From: Nocardioides litoris
Lineage (GTDB): Bacteria > Actinomycetota > Actinomycetes > Propionibacteriales > Nocardioidaceae
NCBI RefSeq assembly: GCF_006346315.1
Contig: NZ_VDMR01000002.1
Span: forward strand, 682,001-746,000
Direction: 5' to 3'
Length of the DNA stretch: 64,000 bases
In this document: positions 16,380-26,055 of the stretch, in pieces
How the letters are laid out: every line of letters begins with the position of its first letter
Position numbering within the stretch: the first letter of the stretch is position 1
Notes under the pieces: model-generated
Told to the model about the DNA's origin: nothing
Database searches by the model: none
What the model saw: only the letters and a program-made list of their open reading frames with translations
Translations under genes and position numbers: made by a program

Positions 16380-17167
16380 CCCCACAACCCGAGGTGTGGG
16401 GTTGGTTGTCTCCAGGCGGGCGACCGGTGAACCGTGCGCTGTTCCCGGGAGCGAGAAGCAGGCAAGTTCACCCTTGCCCGGGCTCACTCAGGGCCGGGTG
16501 TCGTCGCCGGCTCGATCAAGAGCCTGCTTCCCACCGCTATGGCGGGAAGGCGCCGCGCTGTCTGTCCTCGGTGCGGATGGGGGCCGCGAGGGCCGCAGCT
16601 TAAATCCGCGCGCACGCACCGAGGCGCTCAATAGTCCTCCGAGCGCTCCCTGCGCGCGGTGCGGGTGGACTGTGTCCACGACGACCAGCCGCGGTGGCTC
16701 CTCAAGCAGGACCACCGTCCCTCACCCAGACCTGGCAGCGGATCGGGAGCAACGCCCGCGGACCAGGGGCAAACGCCTCCAGCCGAGCTACGCAGACGCG
16801 CTGTGTTGACACCGGGCTGCACCGCTGAGCGACGAAGAACCAGCAAGTGCGCGCTTGCTCTCGGCCGGTAGCAGCGACCGGGACGCGGGAAGGGGATGCT
16901 CAACGGCGACCCGGGAAACCCCTACGGAAGCTGCTGTGGAACCTTCTGAGGACGAATCAGAAGTGGGGCAGCACAACCTCCGGCTTGCCTAGCTGAAGGG
17001 CCGCAGAACACATTGAGTGAGCGGCTCGATCTCAACACTGTTGCCTTCGATTGCAAAGAGTCGCGGGCCAGCCACGGGGTGTGGAACGCGGAAGATTCGA
17101 AGCGGTGACGGCGTTCTCAGGACTTGGACCTGCTCGACACCGTGAGGTGCGCAGCGGGCCATGCAGA
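16380..17167. other. Non-coding gap
   Basis: About 790 bases. Open frames here have low-complexity Arg/Ser/Pro-rich translations, no ribosome binding sites and no recognisable domains. I see no repeats other than the hairpins at the left end. Confidence 0.5.
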
Positions 17168-17980
17168 ATGCGATCAACAGTGGAGGACCTCATCGCAGCT
17201 GATTCACCCTTACCGGACCCGACACGTCGCCTCGCAATCTCAGACGTCCACGGTCACCTTGATGCCCTGCAGGACAGGTTGGTCGAGTACGGCCTGGCCT
17301 CAGGCGGGGGCTGGTCCGGCGGTGGCGAGCGCTTGTGGTTCCTGGGGGACTACCTCGATCGTGGACCTGACGGTCTAGGGGTGGTGGACTTCGTACGCCG
17401 GCTCGAGATCCAGGCCAGGTCCTCGGGCGGTCAGGTCACCCCTCTTCTCGGAAACCATGAGCTGCAATTCCTGGCGGCCCTGCACTTTAGTAGGCAGGCC
17501 CGCGACCGTCGTTCGACGTCCTGGCTGTCGTTCTGGCGCCGATACGGAGGAAACGACGAGGAGCTGCGGTCAGTCACCGACGAGCAGGTCCAGTGGTTAA
17601 GCGAGCTCCCGCTGATCGACCTCGACGACGACACGGTCATGGTGCACTCAGACTCCGATGGCTATGCCGAGCTCGGAACCACGGCGCAACAGATCAATGA
17701 GGTGGGACGCAGTGTTCTCGCCGGCCGCAGCGAGGACGACTGGACGTTCCTGCACCAGTTGCTGACCAGACGCGGGGAGTTCCGGAGTCCCGGACGCGTG
17801 AGCCGCTTCCTGCGGGCTCTCGGTGCACGCCGGGTCGTCCACGGCCACAGCACGCTGGGCGGCGTCTTCGGCCTGGACCCCGTGGCCTGTACGCGCCCCT
17901 ATGTCTACGCCGACGGGCGCGCGACCGCGATCGACGGCGGTGTGTTCGAAGGCGGCTCGTTGATCGTCGCCGAGCTGTAG
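17168..17980 (+). CDS. PPP-type metallophosphoesterase
   Basis: 270 residues from ATG 17168; an in-frame ATG at 17051 would add 39 unlike residues. Metal-binding motifs are complete: SDVHGH (D26, H28), GDYLDRG (60-66), GNHE (95-98), then VHSD and VHGHS toward the C-terminus. This is the calcineurin-like fold of bacterial Ser/Thr phosphatases and Ap4A-type hydrolases. It should hydrolyse phosphoesters with two metal ions in the cytoplasm; the substrate is unknown. It stands alone between non-coding stretches. Confidence 0.85.
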   Translation: MRSTVEDLIAADSPLPDPTRRLAISDVHGHLDALQDRLVEYGLASGGGWSGGGERLWFLGDYLDRGPDGLGVVDFVRRLEIQARSSGGQVTPLLGNHELQFLAALHFSRQARDRRSTSWLSFWRRYGGNDEELRSVTDEQVQWLSELPLIDLDDDTVMVHSDSDGYAELGTTAQQINEVGRSVLAGRSEDDWTFLHQLLTRRGEFRSPGRVSRFLRALGARRVVHGHSTLGGVFGLDPVACTRPYVYADGRATAIDGGVFEGGSLIVAEL

Positions 17981-18433
17981 GCGCAGCACACACCCCTCGC
18001 CTGCTGACCGGGTTCACTCCTGAGGGGTCGGCCGGCCCGGAATGCGAATTGGCCATAGGACACGACGGGTGCAAGCAGCACCAGCCCTGACGCGGAGTAT
18101 TGCTGTGCCGACAGGCGCCGCGAGCAGACGTCAGCCGTCGCGCATGACCAGGTCGCCTCAAGGACGGGTGGGGCGCCACGAGGTTTCGGTGCGGCGTCCT
18201 TTTAAGGAGCAGACGCCGCTAGGCGCTCTAGACGCTTCGGATGGGGCCCGGGTGGCTCACTCACGGCCACTGAGGCCATGCTGAACGCCATGGCACCAGC
18301 AGCGACGACCTTCCGCCGCGGCGCGGCTCCCTAGCCGAAGCGACCCGACGTCGGGCCGACTGGCCGGCCGCTGGCCCAGGAGCTGATCCGCGAGCCTTAG
18401 AATCATCCCTCTTTAAACGACTTAGGAGTTCTC
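17981..18433. other. Intergenic stretch before the catabolic island
   Basis: About 450 bases with no gene. A perfect 8-bp inverted repeat (GCGGCGTC 18191-18198, GACGCCGC 18212-18219) around CTTTTAAGGAGCA may be a terminator or regulatory hairpin. The junction probably marks the left edge of the catabolic island. Confidence 0.5.
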
Positions 18434-19147
18434 GTGACCCAAGGCCACGGCGTCGAACCAGGCTTCGGCGGGGAACTGCTGTCGACTTCGGTGAAGAAGG
18501 TTCTGCTGGACCGGATCATCCGGGGCCACTACCAGCCGGGAGAGCGGATCGTCGAGCTCCAGGTGTCCAAGGAATTGGGTACGAGCCAGTCGCCCGTACG
18601 GGAGGCGCTGAGAGACCTCGCTGCTATCGGAATCGTCACCATTCACTCCCGCCGCGGGGCTCGCGTCCGACTGCCGACGAGCAAGGAGTTGGCTGACATC
18701 AGCCTGGTCAGGTCAGAAATCGACGCACTGGCGGCGACGTTGGCCATGCCGCTGCTGAACGAGGATGTGCTCGGCGAACTGCGAGAGGCGTACTTGGACT
18801 TGGAGCGGCACCAGGCTGACGGCGACTACGTGGAGATGACGCAGGCCGATGCGCGGTTCCACCGGCTGATCGCCACGACCTCGGGCAACAAGGCCATCCA
18901 GCACGTCTTCGATCAGCTCGAGCCGTTCGCCCGGACCTTCATCACCTTGACCCTGCCGAAGGTGAACCACAGTTCGATCGTCACCGAGCACAAGCTGATC
19001 CTGGAGGCGCTGGAGGTCGGTGACGTCTCCGCTGCCGCGCGACACGCGCGGGATCATCAACTGAACGTGAGCGCCCTCTTCCGCGATCACTTCGAAGACG
19101 CCGGCGAGAATTCCGATGGCGCTACCAGCAGCGAGAGCGCTGTGTAG
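18434..19147 (+). CDS. GntR/FCD-family transcriptional regulator (copy 1)
   Basis: 237 residues from GTG 18434 with AGGAG six bases upstream. The N-terminal winged helix (KVLLDRIIRGHYQPGERIVE, SQSPVREALRDLAAIGIVTI) is followed by an FCD ligand domain with metal-ligand-type residues in QADARFHRLI and ARHARDHQ. FCD regulators usually bind an organic acid and release a palindromic operator. A close paralog is at 48662-49399, sharing long stretches (SQSPVREALRDLAAIGI, SRRGARVRLPTSKELADIS, HVFDQLEPFARTFITLTLP). The pair brackets the catabolic island and probably controls it. Confidence 0.93.
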   Translation: MTQGHGVEPGFGGELLSTSVKKVLLDRIIRGHYQPGERIVELQVSKELGTSQSPVREALRDLAAIGIVTIHSRRGARVRLPTSKELADISLVRSEIDALAATLAMPLLNEDVLGELREAYLDLERHQADGDYVEMTQADARFHRLIATTSGNKAIQHVFDQLEPFARTFITLTLPKVNHSSIVTEHKLILEALEVGDVSAAARHARDHQLNVSALFRDHFEDAGENSDGATSSESAV

Positions 19148-19178
19148 CGAGTGAGACAGTTGACCGCGGAGATTCCTA

Positions 19179-19189
19179 TCGATTATCGT
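19179..19189. promoter_or_regulatory. Candidate GntR operator 1
   Basis: TCGATTATCGT matches the 11-bp palindrome TCGAT-N-ATCGA with one mismatch at the last base. It lies 31 bases after the GntR gene and about 260 bases before the MFS gene. Confidence 0.5.
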
Positions 19190-19447
19190 TTGTGAGGCGG
19201 CGAGATCGCGTGGGTCGACTGCGCAACTGACGGGTGCGCAGGTCTCACTCGTTCGACCCAGTCGGGTCCGTGAATCCGACGCTCCTAGACGGAGCTGACG
19301 AGCCTGCAGGGCCATCCGCAGAGCCGAGCACCTAGGCCCAGCTCGACCCACATCTCGAGTCGCCAGCGGGAGCACGCCTCTTGTGCCGATCGTGTGGCGG
19401 CACCTTCAAGGTACGTCTGCACGTCGGGTCTCATCTGGAGGGTGGGC

Positions 19448-20812
19448 ATGGTCGGCATCGACTACAAGTACAAGGTGGCGACGATCGCGATCGTCGCACT
19501 GTTCATGGACCTCCTCGATCTCACCGTCGTGAACGTCGCGCTCCCGACGATCCAACGTGACTTCGGGACCGACAGCGGCGCGATATCTCTCGTCGTGACG
19601 GCCTATCTGACGTCCCTGGCGGTCGTGATGCCAGCGAGTGGATGGGCTGCCCAACGGTTCGGAGCGCCTCGGACCTTCCAGTTCGCGGTCGCGGTCTTCA
19701 CCTTCGCATCACTGCTAGGCGCGGTCTCCTGGAGTTTCGGGGCCCTGGTTGCTGCTCGAGCGCTGCAGGGCGTCGGTGGGGGCCTCCTGGTGCCTGTAGG
19801 GATGGCGCTGCTGTTCCGCGCTTTCCCAGAGGACGAGCGGGCGAAGGCTTCTGCCTTGTTCGCCGCGCCAGCAGCGATCGCTCCTGCGCTCGGCCCGCTA
19901 CTGGGGGGCTTGCTCGTTGACGCGGCGTCCTGGCGATGGGCGTTCATCATCAATCTTCCGGCGGGTGCCGCCGCGTTCGTCCTCGGCGTCGCGTGGCTTC
20001 GCAGTGAACCGTCCGACCCGCGTCACCGCCTCGACCTGGGCGGCTTGGTCGCCGTCTCGGCAGGGGTCGTCAGTCTGACGCTAGGACTCACCTGGCTGGC
20101 AGACGACGGAGCCAGCCCCTACGTCGTCGGTGCGGGGTTCGTCGCGGTACTGGCCCTCTTCCTGCTGGTTCGGAGACCGTCGGACCAGGCGTCGCCGATC
20201 ATCGACTTCACCCTGTTCCGGCGAAGAAGCTTCGCGCTGGGCCAGTTCACGATGTTCACCAGCTCCGCTGGGTTCGGCGGTCTCCTCTTCGCTCTTCCGC
20301 TGCTCCTGCAGGGGGAAGACGAACTGAACGCCACCCAGACGGGCTTGATCATGGCCCTCCACGCGGTCGGGATCCTGATCGCCACACCGCTCGGGCCACG
20401 CCTGGTGAGCCGCTACGGAGACCAGGTGGTGCTGGCCATCGGCATCGTCGGTAGCGCCGTCTGCACCGCAGGCCTGGCCTGTCTGGCTCACGGGGCGACG
20501 CAACTCTCGTACGCCGCACTGCTTCTGCTCGCCGGCATCTCCTTCGGACTCATGATCGTGCCCCAGCAGACGATGCCCTTCTCCGAGCTTGCTGACGAAG
20601 ACCTGCCCCAGGGAACGTCGCTGCTCTCGACCGTGCGCCAGCTCGGACTGGCCGTCGGTACCTCCCTGGTGGCCTTGCCGATTGCCTGGCAGGCGGGACG
20701 CGGCGGGTACTCGGTGGCTCTGGCACTAGCAGGCGCAGTCACACTCGCCGGCGCCGCCGCCGTGATGGTGAACCGTCGTGGGCGAGGTGCCCGTCGGGTC
20801 GAAGCTCTGTGA
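19448..20812 (+). CDS. MFS transporter, DHA2 (EmrB/QacA-like) family
   Basis: 454 residues from ATG 19448, with GGAGG six bases upstream; an in-frame start at 19394 lacks one. The DHA2 signature LDLTVVNVALPTIQRDFG is in the first helix and motif C-like AAIAPALGPLLGGLL in helix 5. Twelve to fourteen hydrophobic segments are visible. It is expected to be a proton-driven exporter of small organic compounds across the membrane. Placement after the GntR regulator suggests export or uptake of the island's substrate or a toxic intermediate. Confidence 0.88.
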   Translation: MVGIDYKYKVATIAIVALFMDLLDLTVVNVALPTIQRDFGTDSGAISLVVTAYLTSLAVVMPASGWAAQRFGAPRTFQFAVAVFTFASLLGAVSWSFGALVAARALQGVGGGLLVPVGMALLFRAFPEDERAKASALFAAPAAIAPALGPLLGGLLVDAASWRWAFIINLPAGAAAFVLGVAWLRSEPSDPRHRLDLGGLVAVSAGVVSLTLGLTWLADDGASPYVVGAGFVAVLALFLLVRRPSDQASPIIDFTLFRRRSFALGQFTMFTSSAGFGGLLFALPLLLQGEDELNATQTGLIMALHAVGILIATPLGPRLVSRYGDQVVLAIGIVGSAVCTAGLACLAHGATQLSYAALLLLAGISFGLMIVPQQTMPFSELADEDLPQGTSLLSTVRQLGLAVGTSLVALPIAWQAGRGGYSVALALAGAVTLAGAAAVMVNRRGRGARRVEAL

Positions 20813-21241
20813 GGGCACATGTCAGCGCGTCGCTGGCGAGTGCGACGACGAACGCCATCGAGGCATCGCAGCGGCAGCACTAGCGATGTGACGCGCGGAC
20901 GGTGGCCTCCCGTCGGCACGACACCGCAGCGGCGGTGACCGGCAGCAACCTTCCATTGAGCCACCACCCCCAGCAGCTCCGACGGGCGCCCGAGGAGCGC
21001 CCGGTCGCAGACGGCTTTGTCCGCAATCTCGGCCCGCTCGGACCGCAGTCCGTCCCGCATCTTCGTTCGACCGCCCACCGCGCAAGTCCTACAACGCGCG
21101 CGGCCCGCCGACGCTGGGTACGACGGCTCGTGGCCGCCTCGCCGGAACTGTTAGTTCAAGTCTCGCGTCGGATCGTCCAGCCATTGAGCCCGCGATGGCG
21201 AGACCGTTGAGGTGTACGCCGAACTAGGAAGGGAAACGACG
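20813..21241. other. Non-coding gap
   Basis: About 430 bases between the MFS gene and a small membrane protein gene. Open frames here have no ribosome binding site or recognisable domain. I see no repeats. Confidence 0.45.
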
Positions 21242-21460
21242 ATGTCGGACAACGCAGAAATGATGTGGTTCGTGACAAGCGCCGTCTCGGTGCTAGCACT
21301 CTTGTTCTTCGGGATCCTCGCCGCTTATCGGGCCGAGGATCGGTCGAACGAGGCTCGTGGGACGAGCGGAGCCGGACGGTCCGACGAACCCCGCGTCGTG
21401 ACAGCGACATTCGGAAAGGCGACGTCAGCCGAGGACGGAGAGCGTCGCCTCGCTTCATGA
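21242..21460 (+). CDS. Small single-span membrane protein
   Basis: 72 residues from ATG 21242, with AGGAAGGG upstream. One clear transmembrane helix (MMWFVTSAVSVLALLFFGILAAY) is followed by a charged, Ser/Gly-rich cytoplasmic tail. There is no known domain. Size and topology resemble small subunits of membrane oxidoreductases or transporters, but that is only resemblance. Confidence 0.6.
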   Translation: MSDNAEMMWFVTSAVSVLALLFFGILAAYRAEDRSNEARGTSGAGRSDEPRVVTATFGKATSAEDGERRLAS

Positions 21461-21885
21461 AGGTCACCGCCTCCCGCATCTCCCCATTCTCGGCGACCGC
21501 CGTGTCGTCCTCGGTCGCACATGAACCGAGCTGGACGCCTGGTCGTCGACCGGCAGGCGAGGAGAGAGCGATCGCCCCGCAGAAGCCACTTGCTACAGCA
21601 GCGAGGTGCAGGGCGGCCGGGCGTTGAGGTCCAGCAGGCTGCGACATGACGAGGCGTTCCTCACGACGAAGTTGGTGCAGGCGGAGGGCGGGGCACGGCG
21701 TGCCACCACCTTCGTCCTGTCACCGCACGAAGTGGTCGCCATCGACCACGTGGCCGACCAGGGCGACCCGACTCCGAACGCACCGGTGGTGGCGGAGCAC
21801 GCCCGCGGCGGTGACCCGAGCTCCGCCGCGCTCGACACGATCGCCCTGAGCCACACCCGACAACTACTAGAACGACAGGACTTCC
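21461..21885. other. Gap with a doubtful frame
   Basis: An open frame starting at 21606 contains a protein-like stretch (DEAFLTTKLVQAEGG, TFVLSPHEVVAIDHVADQG) but then runs into the SDR gene in another frame and becomes Arg/His/Pro-rich. It may be a fragment of a decayed gene. I do not call it. Confidence 0.35.
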
Positions 21886-22641
21886 ATGACCACCTCGCTC
21901 CCTCCCCACCCCGACACCGACACCGCAGCCACCGCGAAGACCGCAGTGGTCGTGGGCGGCACCAGTGGTATGGGCCGCGCCGTCGCCCAGTTGCTCCTCG
22001 ATCGGGGGGAACACGTCATCGTCACCACCCGTGACTCCACCGGCCGGTCCGCTGAGGAGCTACGGGCCGCTGGTGCTTCAGTCGTCACCAGCGACATCAC
22101 GACAGAAGACGGATTCGACACTGTCATCTCGGCACTGGCGGGAGGGACGGTGGATCACCTGGTTCTCAGCGCCGCTCACCTGCAGTACAAGCCGTTTCGT
22201 GAGTTCTCCGCTGAAGAGGCTTCCAGCACAGTGGTAGGCAAGCTGATGGGCTACTGGCGCGTGGTGCACCAGGTAGCGCCTGCGCTCGCAGCGGACGCGA
22301 GTGTGGTGCTCTTCTCCGGAGTCGCGGCAAGCCGACCTGGCCCGGGAACGGCAGCTGTGACGGCAGCCAACGCCGGCATCGAGGGGCTCGGCCGTTCGCT
22401 GGCCATCGAGCTGGCACCCGTCCGGGTCAACGTGCTCAACCCCGGGATCTTCGACACCCCGTCCTGGAGCGAAATGCCCGAGGCCGAGCGTCGTGCCTTC
22501 TTCGAGTCGACCGCCGGCTCCGTCCCGGCCGGACGCGTCGGCGAACCCGCTGACGCCGCTCACGCGGTCGCGTTCCTCCTCGACAATCCGCATGTCACCG
22601 GAACCACGTTGACCCTGGATGGGGGCGGGCTACTCGTCTAG
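21886..22641 (+). CDS. Short-chain dehydrogenase/reductase, atypical (no YxxxK)
   Basis: 251 residues from ATG 21886. The Rossmann motif VVGGTSGMGRAVAQLL and the C-terminal GEPADAAHAVAFLLDNPHVTGTTLTLDGGG are typical SDR. Ser is present in VVLFSGVAASRPGPG. Where YxxxK is expected the sequence reads TAAVTAANAGIEGLGRS, with neither Tyr nor Lys. Similar SDRs with this change are known, but catalysis must differ or be absent. It precedes the convergent AraC regulator. Confidence 0.82.
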   Translation: MTTSLPPHPDTDTAATAKTAVVVGGTSGMGRAVAQLLLDRGEHVIVTTRDSTGRSAEELRAAGASVVTSDITTEDGFDTVISALAGGTVDHLVLSAAHLQYKPFREFSAEEASSTVVGKLMGYWRVVHQVAPALAADASVVLFSGVAASRPGPGTAAVTAANAGIEGLGRSLAIELAPVRVNVLNPGIFDTPSWSEMPEAERRAFFESTAGSVPAGRVGEPADAAHAVAFLLDNPHVTGTTLTLDGGGLLV

Positions 22642-22903
22642 GCGGCTCCAGTGCCACCTGTCCTCGGGGGCCGCGCCCGCCAGGAGGGACTGAGAGCCTG
22701 CTCCGGCTCGATGAAGGGTGGGTCCGTCGTGGTGCGTTGACCGTCGACAGCGGATGGCTCGCCTCCTTCGCGGAACCACGGGAGAGCAGCCGGTCACCAA
22801 ACACAGCCCAGCGCCGCTGTCCGCCGTCGATGACCGAAGAACCCTTCGAGGTGCGTCGCCAGGCGAGACGGCCAGTGAGCCCCGGGCGGAAGGCCCACGA
22901 CGC

Positions 22904-23800
22904 TCAGCCAGCGGCTTGACTCCTCCAAGCCCTGGGAGAGGTCCCGTGCACCTGACGGAACCTCCTGCTGAAGTACGTCGGATCAGGAAACCCCGTGGAC
23001 CGTGCCACCATCTCCACAGGCAAATCTGTGGTGAGCAGGAGCTGTCGCGCTTCGGACATGCGCCGTTCCGTGATCCACTCCAACACCGTGCGGCCTGTCC
23101 GTTCCTTGACGAGCGTGGACAGATGGGTCGCAGAGACGTTCATCGAGCGCGCTACGTCAGTGGTCGACAACGGGTTGCGAAACCCCTTCTCGATAGCCTC
23201 GAAGCACGCGGCGAGCAGCGGCTGGTTGTTGCGCCTGTACTGGCTCGTCACATCCGCGGCGAGCCGTGCGACATTCACCAAGAGCAGGACGACCTGGGCT
23301 GCGCTCGCGATCCGGTAACCGTCGTCACGGGTCTCCAGTTCGCGTTGCATGTCGGTGAGGAGGCTCTCGAGCATCGAGCGCCGATGGGCAGGTACGGCCA
23401 GCCGACCGAGGGGCGGGTCCTGTTCAGAGACGAGGAACGCGCTGAGCATCGGGTTGGCGCGCCAGAGCGGCAGAGAGCCCGCGATCTCGGGAATCGACGC
23501 CATCGCACTCGGCGAGAACTCGACGACCCATCCCCGGGCGTCACCCATCCCGCCGAGGTCGTGGGCCAGGCGCGGTGGGACTAGGAAGAGGGTCCCTGGC
23601 TCGATCTCCAGGTCATGGCCGCTGATCCGGTGCGAACCCGTGCCCTCCGCGAAGTACAGGATCTCCAGATCATGATGGGCGTGGGCGCCGACGCCCACAC
23701 GGGTGTGCGAACTGTCGAAGGGGGCGACCTTGACCGCCGGCCGCATCGGGCCCGGGTCGAGGGGTCCGAACAGCGGCACCGACCGCGTTGGCTCTTTCAT
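22904..23800 (-). CDS. AraC-family transcriptional regulator
   Basis: 298 residues from ATG 23800 (GGGGGT upstream); an in-frame GTG at 23830 would add ten residues. An N-terminal cupin domain (HAHHDLEILYFAEGTGSHRI, EPGTLFLVPPRLAHDLGG) precedes two HTH motifs (LSTTDVARSMNVSATHLSTLVKE and PVEMVARSTGFPDPTYFSRRFRQVHG). It should bind a small ligand and activate transcription of nearby catabolic genes. It is divergent from the CtaF-like/SufB genes. Confidence 0.9.
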   Translation of the reverse strand: MKEPTRSVPLFGPLDPGPMRPAVKVAPFDSSHTRVGVGAHAHHDLEILYFAEGTGSHRISGHDLEIEPGTLFLVPPRLAHDLGGMGDARGWVVEFSPSAMASIPEIAGSLPLWRANPMLSAFLVSEQDPPLGRLAVPAHRRSMLESLLTDMQRELETRDDGYRIASAAQVVLLLVNVARLAADVTSQYRRNNQPLLAACFEAIEKGFRNPLSTTDVARSMNVSATHLSTLVKERTGRTVLEWITERRMSEARQLLLTTDLPVEMVARSTGFPDPTYFSRRFRQVHGTSPRAWRSQAAG

Positions 23801-23942
23801 GGCACCCCCGTCGTCGGCAGCCGTTGACACCAGAGTCTGTCACCACGGAGGAAGTCCAAGAGCACCGGTGAATCGGTCAACTACTCGTACCTACTGGGCG
23901 CCAGTCTCAAGACATGCACATCCCGTTCGTGAGCACGATCCG

Positions 23943-24059
23943 ATGACAGGCTTCCTCGTCGCCGCCGTCATCGTCGTCGCAGCGTTGGTCGGCGGCTGCT
24001 GTGCCGGGATCGTCTGGCCAGGCCACCACGGCAAGACCCAGCCGGACGACCGCCGATGA
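23943..24059 (+). CDS. Very small membrane protein (38 aa)
   Basis: 38 residues from ATG 23943. It is almost entirely one hydrophobic helix (FLVAAVIVVAALVGGCCAGIVW) with a short polar tail (GHHGKTQPDDRR). Its stop overlaps the start of the CtaF-like gene (ATGA), so the two are translationally coupled. It could be a small partner of that membrane protein. Confidence 0.5.
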   Translation: MTGFLVAAVIVVAALVGGCCAGIVWPGHHGKTQPDDRR

Positions 24060-24451
24060 GGCCGCTGGTGTGGATGTCAGCGATCTGCGCGTCCGTGTGG
24101 GGACCGATGATCCCCTTGTACTGGTTCACAGCCCGCGAAGCGGCCGGTACCGCTGGTCTGTCATTCGTCACGTTCGTGGCGCTGCTCCTGTTCGGGTACT
24201 CGCTCCTGACGCACGTTCGGCTGTCGATCCAGTTGGACGACGACCTTACGGCCGAGATGTCGGGGGGTGCCGGTGAGCTCGGCTTCTTCCCGGCACAGAG
24301 CTGGGCTCCTCTGCACGCCGCCGGCGCGATCGGCGTCATCTCGCTCGGCGTCGCCGTTGGTTGGTGGCTCGTGGTCGTGGGTGCCGGGCTGGCCGTACCG
24401 GCAGCGCTGTTCTGGGTCTTCGAGTACTACGTCGGAGTCCATGCCCACTAG
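24056..24451 (+). CDS. Cytochrome c oxidase subunit IV, actinobacterial CtaF type
   Basis: 131 residues from ATG 24056. Four hydrophobic segments flank the family hallmark: GGAGELGFFPAQSWAPL, then a final helix ending in FEYYVG. Actinobacterial CtaF proteins have GAGELGFFSPHSW and FEYYVG at the same places and belong to the aa3 oxidase in the cytoplasmic membrane. Oxidase core subunits (CtaC/D/E) are not in this window, so the copy is an orphan. It lies upstream of SufB on the same strand. A role in a respiratory chain taking electrons from island enzymes is speculative. Confidence 0.8.
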   Translation: MRPLVWMSAICASVWGPMIPLYWFTAREAAGTAGLSFVTFVALLLFGYSLLTHVRLSIQLDDDLTAEMSGGAGELGFFPAQSWAPLHAAGAIGVISLGVAVGWWLVVVGAGLAVPAALFWVFEYYVGVHAH

Positions 24452-24529
24452 ATCGAGCACGCCGGGCCCAACGGCTGTGAGCCGTGTCCGGCCGTTCACC
24501 GAGAAACCAGAGCAAGAACAGGAGCAGCC

Positions 24530-25987
24530 ATGACGAGCACCGCGGAGCCCACCAAGCCCCGGAGCGGGGACGACGTCACGAGCAACGCTGCGGTGTTGGC
24601 AGAGAGCACGACGGGATACGCCTACGGCTGGGCCGACACCGACGTCGCCGGCGCCACCGCCCAGCGCGGCCTCAGCGAGGACGTCGTCCGCAACATCTCG
24701 ACGCTCAAGAACGAGCCGCAGTGGATGCTCGACCTGCGCCTGAAGGGCCTCAAGCTCTTCCACCGCAAGCCCATGCCGACCTGGGGCTCCGACCTCGGCG
24801 GCATCGACTTCGACAACATCAAGTACTTCGTGCGCTCCTCCGAGAAGCAGGCCGCCACCTGGGACGACCTGCCCGAGGAGATCAAGAACACCTACGACAA
24901 GCTCGGCATCCCCGAGGCGGAGAAGCAGCGCCTGGTCTCCGGCGTCGCCGCGCAGTACGAGTCCGAGGTCGTCTACCACTCGATCCGCGAGGACCTCGAG
25001 GCCCAGGGCGTGCTGTTCCTCGACACCGACACCGCCCTGCGCGAGCAGCCCGAGCTGTTCCAGGAGTACTTCGGCACCGTCATCCCCGTCGGTGACAACA
25101 AGTTCGCCGCGCTCAACACCTCGGTGTGGTCGGGCGGCTCGTTCATCTACGTGCCCAAGGGCGTCCACGTCGACATCCCGCTGCAGGCCTACTTCCGGAT
25201 CAACACCGAGAACATGGGCCAGTTCGAGCGCACGCTGATCATCGTCGACGAGGACGCCTACGTGCACTACGTCGAGGGCTGCACCGCGCCGATCTACTCC
25301 TCCGACTCGCTGCACTCCGCGGTCGTCGAGATCATCGTCAAGAAGGGCGGCCGCTGCCGCTACACGACGATCCAGAACTGGTCCAACAACGTCTACAACC
25401 TCGTCACCAAGCGCGCGGTCTGCGAGGCCGGCGCGACCATGGAGTGGGTCGACGGCAACATCGGCTCCAAGGTGACGATGAAGTACCCCGCCGTCTACCT
25501 CATGGGCGAGCACGCCAAGGGCGAGACGCTCTCGATCGCGTTCGCCGGGCCCGGCCAGCACCTCGACAACGGCGCCAAGATGGTCCACGCCGCGCCCCGG
25601 ACCTCGTCGAACGTGCTTTCCAAGTCCGTCGCTCGAGGAGGCGGTCGAACGTCTTACCGCGGACTCGTCCAGGTCAACGAGGAGGCCAGGGGGAGTCAGT
25701 CGAACGTCATCTGCGACACCCTCCTGGTCGACTCGATCAGCCGGTCTGACACCTACCCCTACGTCGACATCCGCGAGGACGACGTGTCGATGGGCCATGA
25801 GGCATCGGTCTCGCGCATCAGCGAGGACCAGCTCTTCTACGTCATGTCCCGGGGTCTCCGAGAGGACGAAGCCCGCGCAGTCATCGTGCGGGGCTTCGTC
25901 GAGCCGATCGCCAAGGAGCTCCCGATGGAGTACGCCCTCGAGCTCAACCGCCTCATCGAGCTACAGATGGACGGTGCCATCGGCTAG
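24530..25987 (+). CDS. sufB: Fe-S cluster scaffold SufB, isolated copy
   Basis: 485 residues from ATG 24530. Typical SufB over the full length: [86 protein letters not shown] and [16 protein letters not shown]. SufB with SufC and SufD builds Fe-S clusters in the cytoplasm. No sufC, sufD or sufS is adjacent, so this is probably an extra copy. Codon usage is mosaic: between about 24620 and 25615 almost every third base is G or C, with one exception (GGT) among some 330 codons, while after 25615 about 18 of 124 codons end in A or T. Confidence 0.95.
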   Translation: MTSTAEPTKPRSGDDVTSNAAVLAESTTGYAYGWADTDVAGATAQRGLSEDVVRNISTLKNEPQWMLDLRLKGLKLFHRKPMPTWGSDLGGIDFDNIKYFVRSSEKQAATWDDLPEEIKNTYDKLGIPEAEKQRLVSGVAAQYESEVVYHSIREDLEAQGVLFLDTDTALREQPELFQEYFGTVIPVGDNKFAALNTSVWSGGSFIYVPKGVHVDIPLQAYFRINTENMGQFERTLIIVDEDAYVHYVEGCTAPIYSSDSLHSAVVEIIVKKGGRCRYTTIQNWSNNVYNLVTKRAVCEAGATMEWVDGNIGSKVTMKYPAVYLMGEHAKGETLSIAFAGPGQHLDNGAKMVHAAPRTSSNVLSKSVARGGGRTSYRGLVQVNEEARGSQSNVICDTLLVDSISRSDTYPYVDIREDDVSMGHEASVSRISEDQLFYVMSRGLREDEARAVIVRGFVEPIAKELPMEYALELNRLIELQMDGAIG

Positions 25988-26055
25988 CTCGCAACCGCCC
26001 CAGCACGTGCATCACGGGGCCCGTCAGGGTCCACGACAACGAGAGGCGTCACGCC

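Noticed and set aside
21606..22034. A 142-codon plus-strand frame before the SDR
   Set aside because: Its second half is the SDR gene in another frame and the first half lacks a binding site.
24161..25798. A 545-codon minus-strand frame opposite ctaF/sufB
   Set aside because: Val/Asp/Gly-rich antisense shadow of the strongly GC3-biased sufB.
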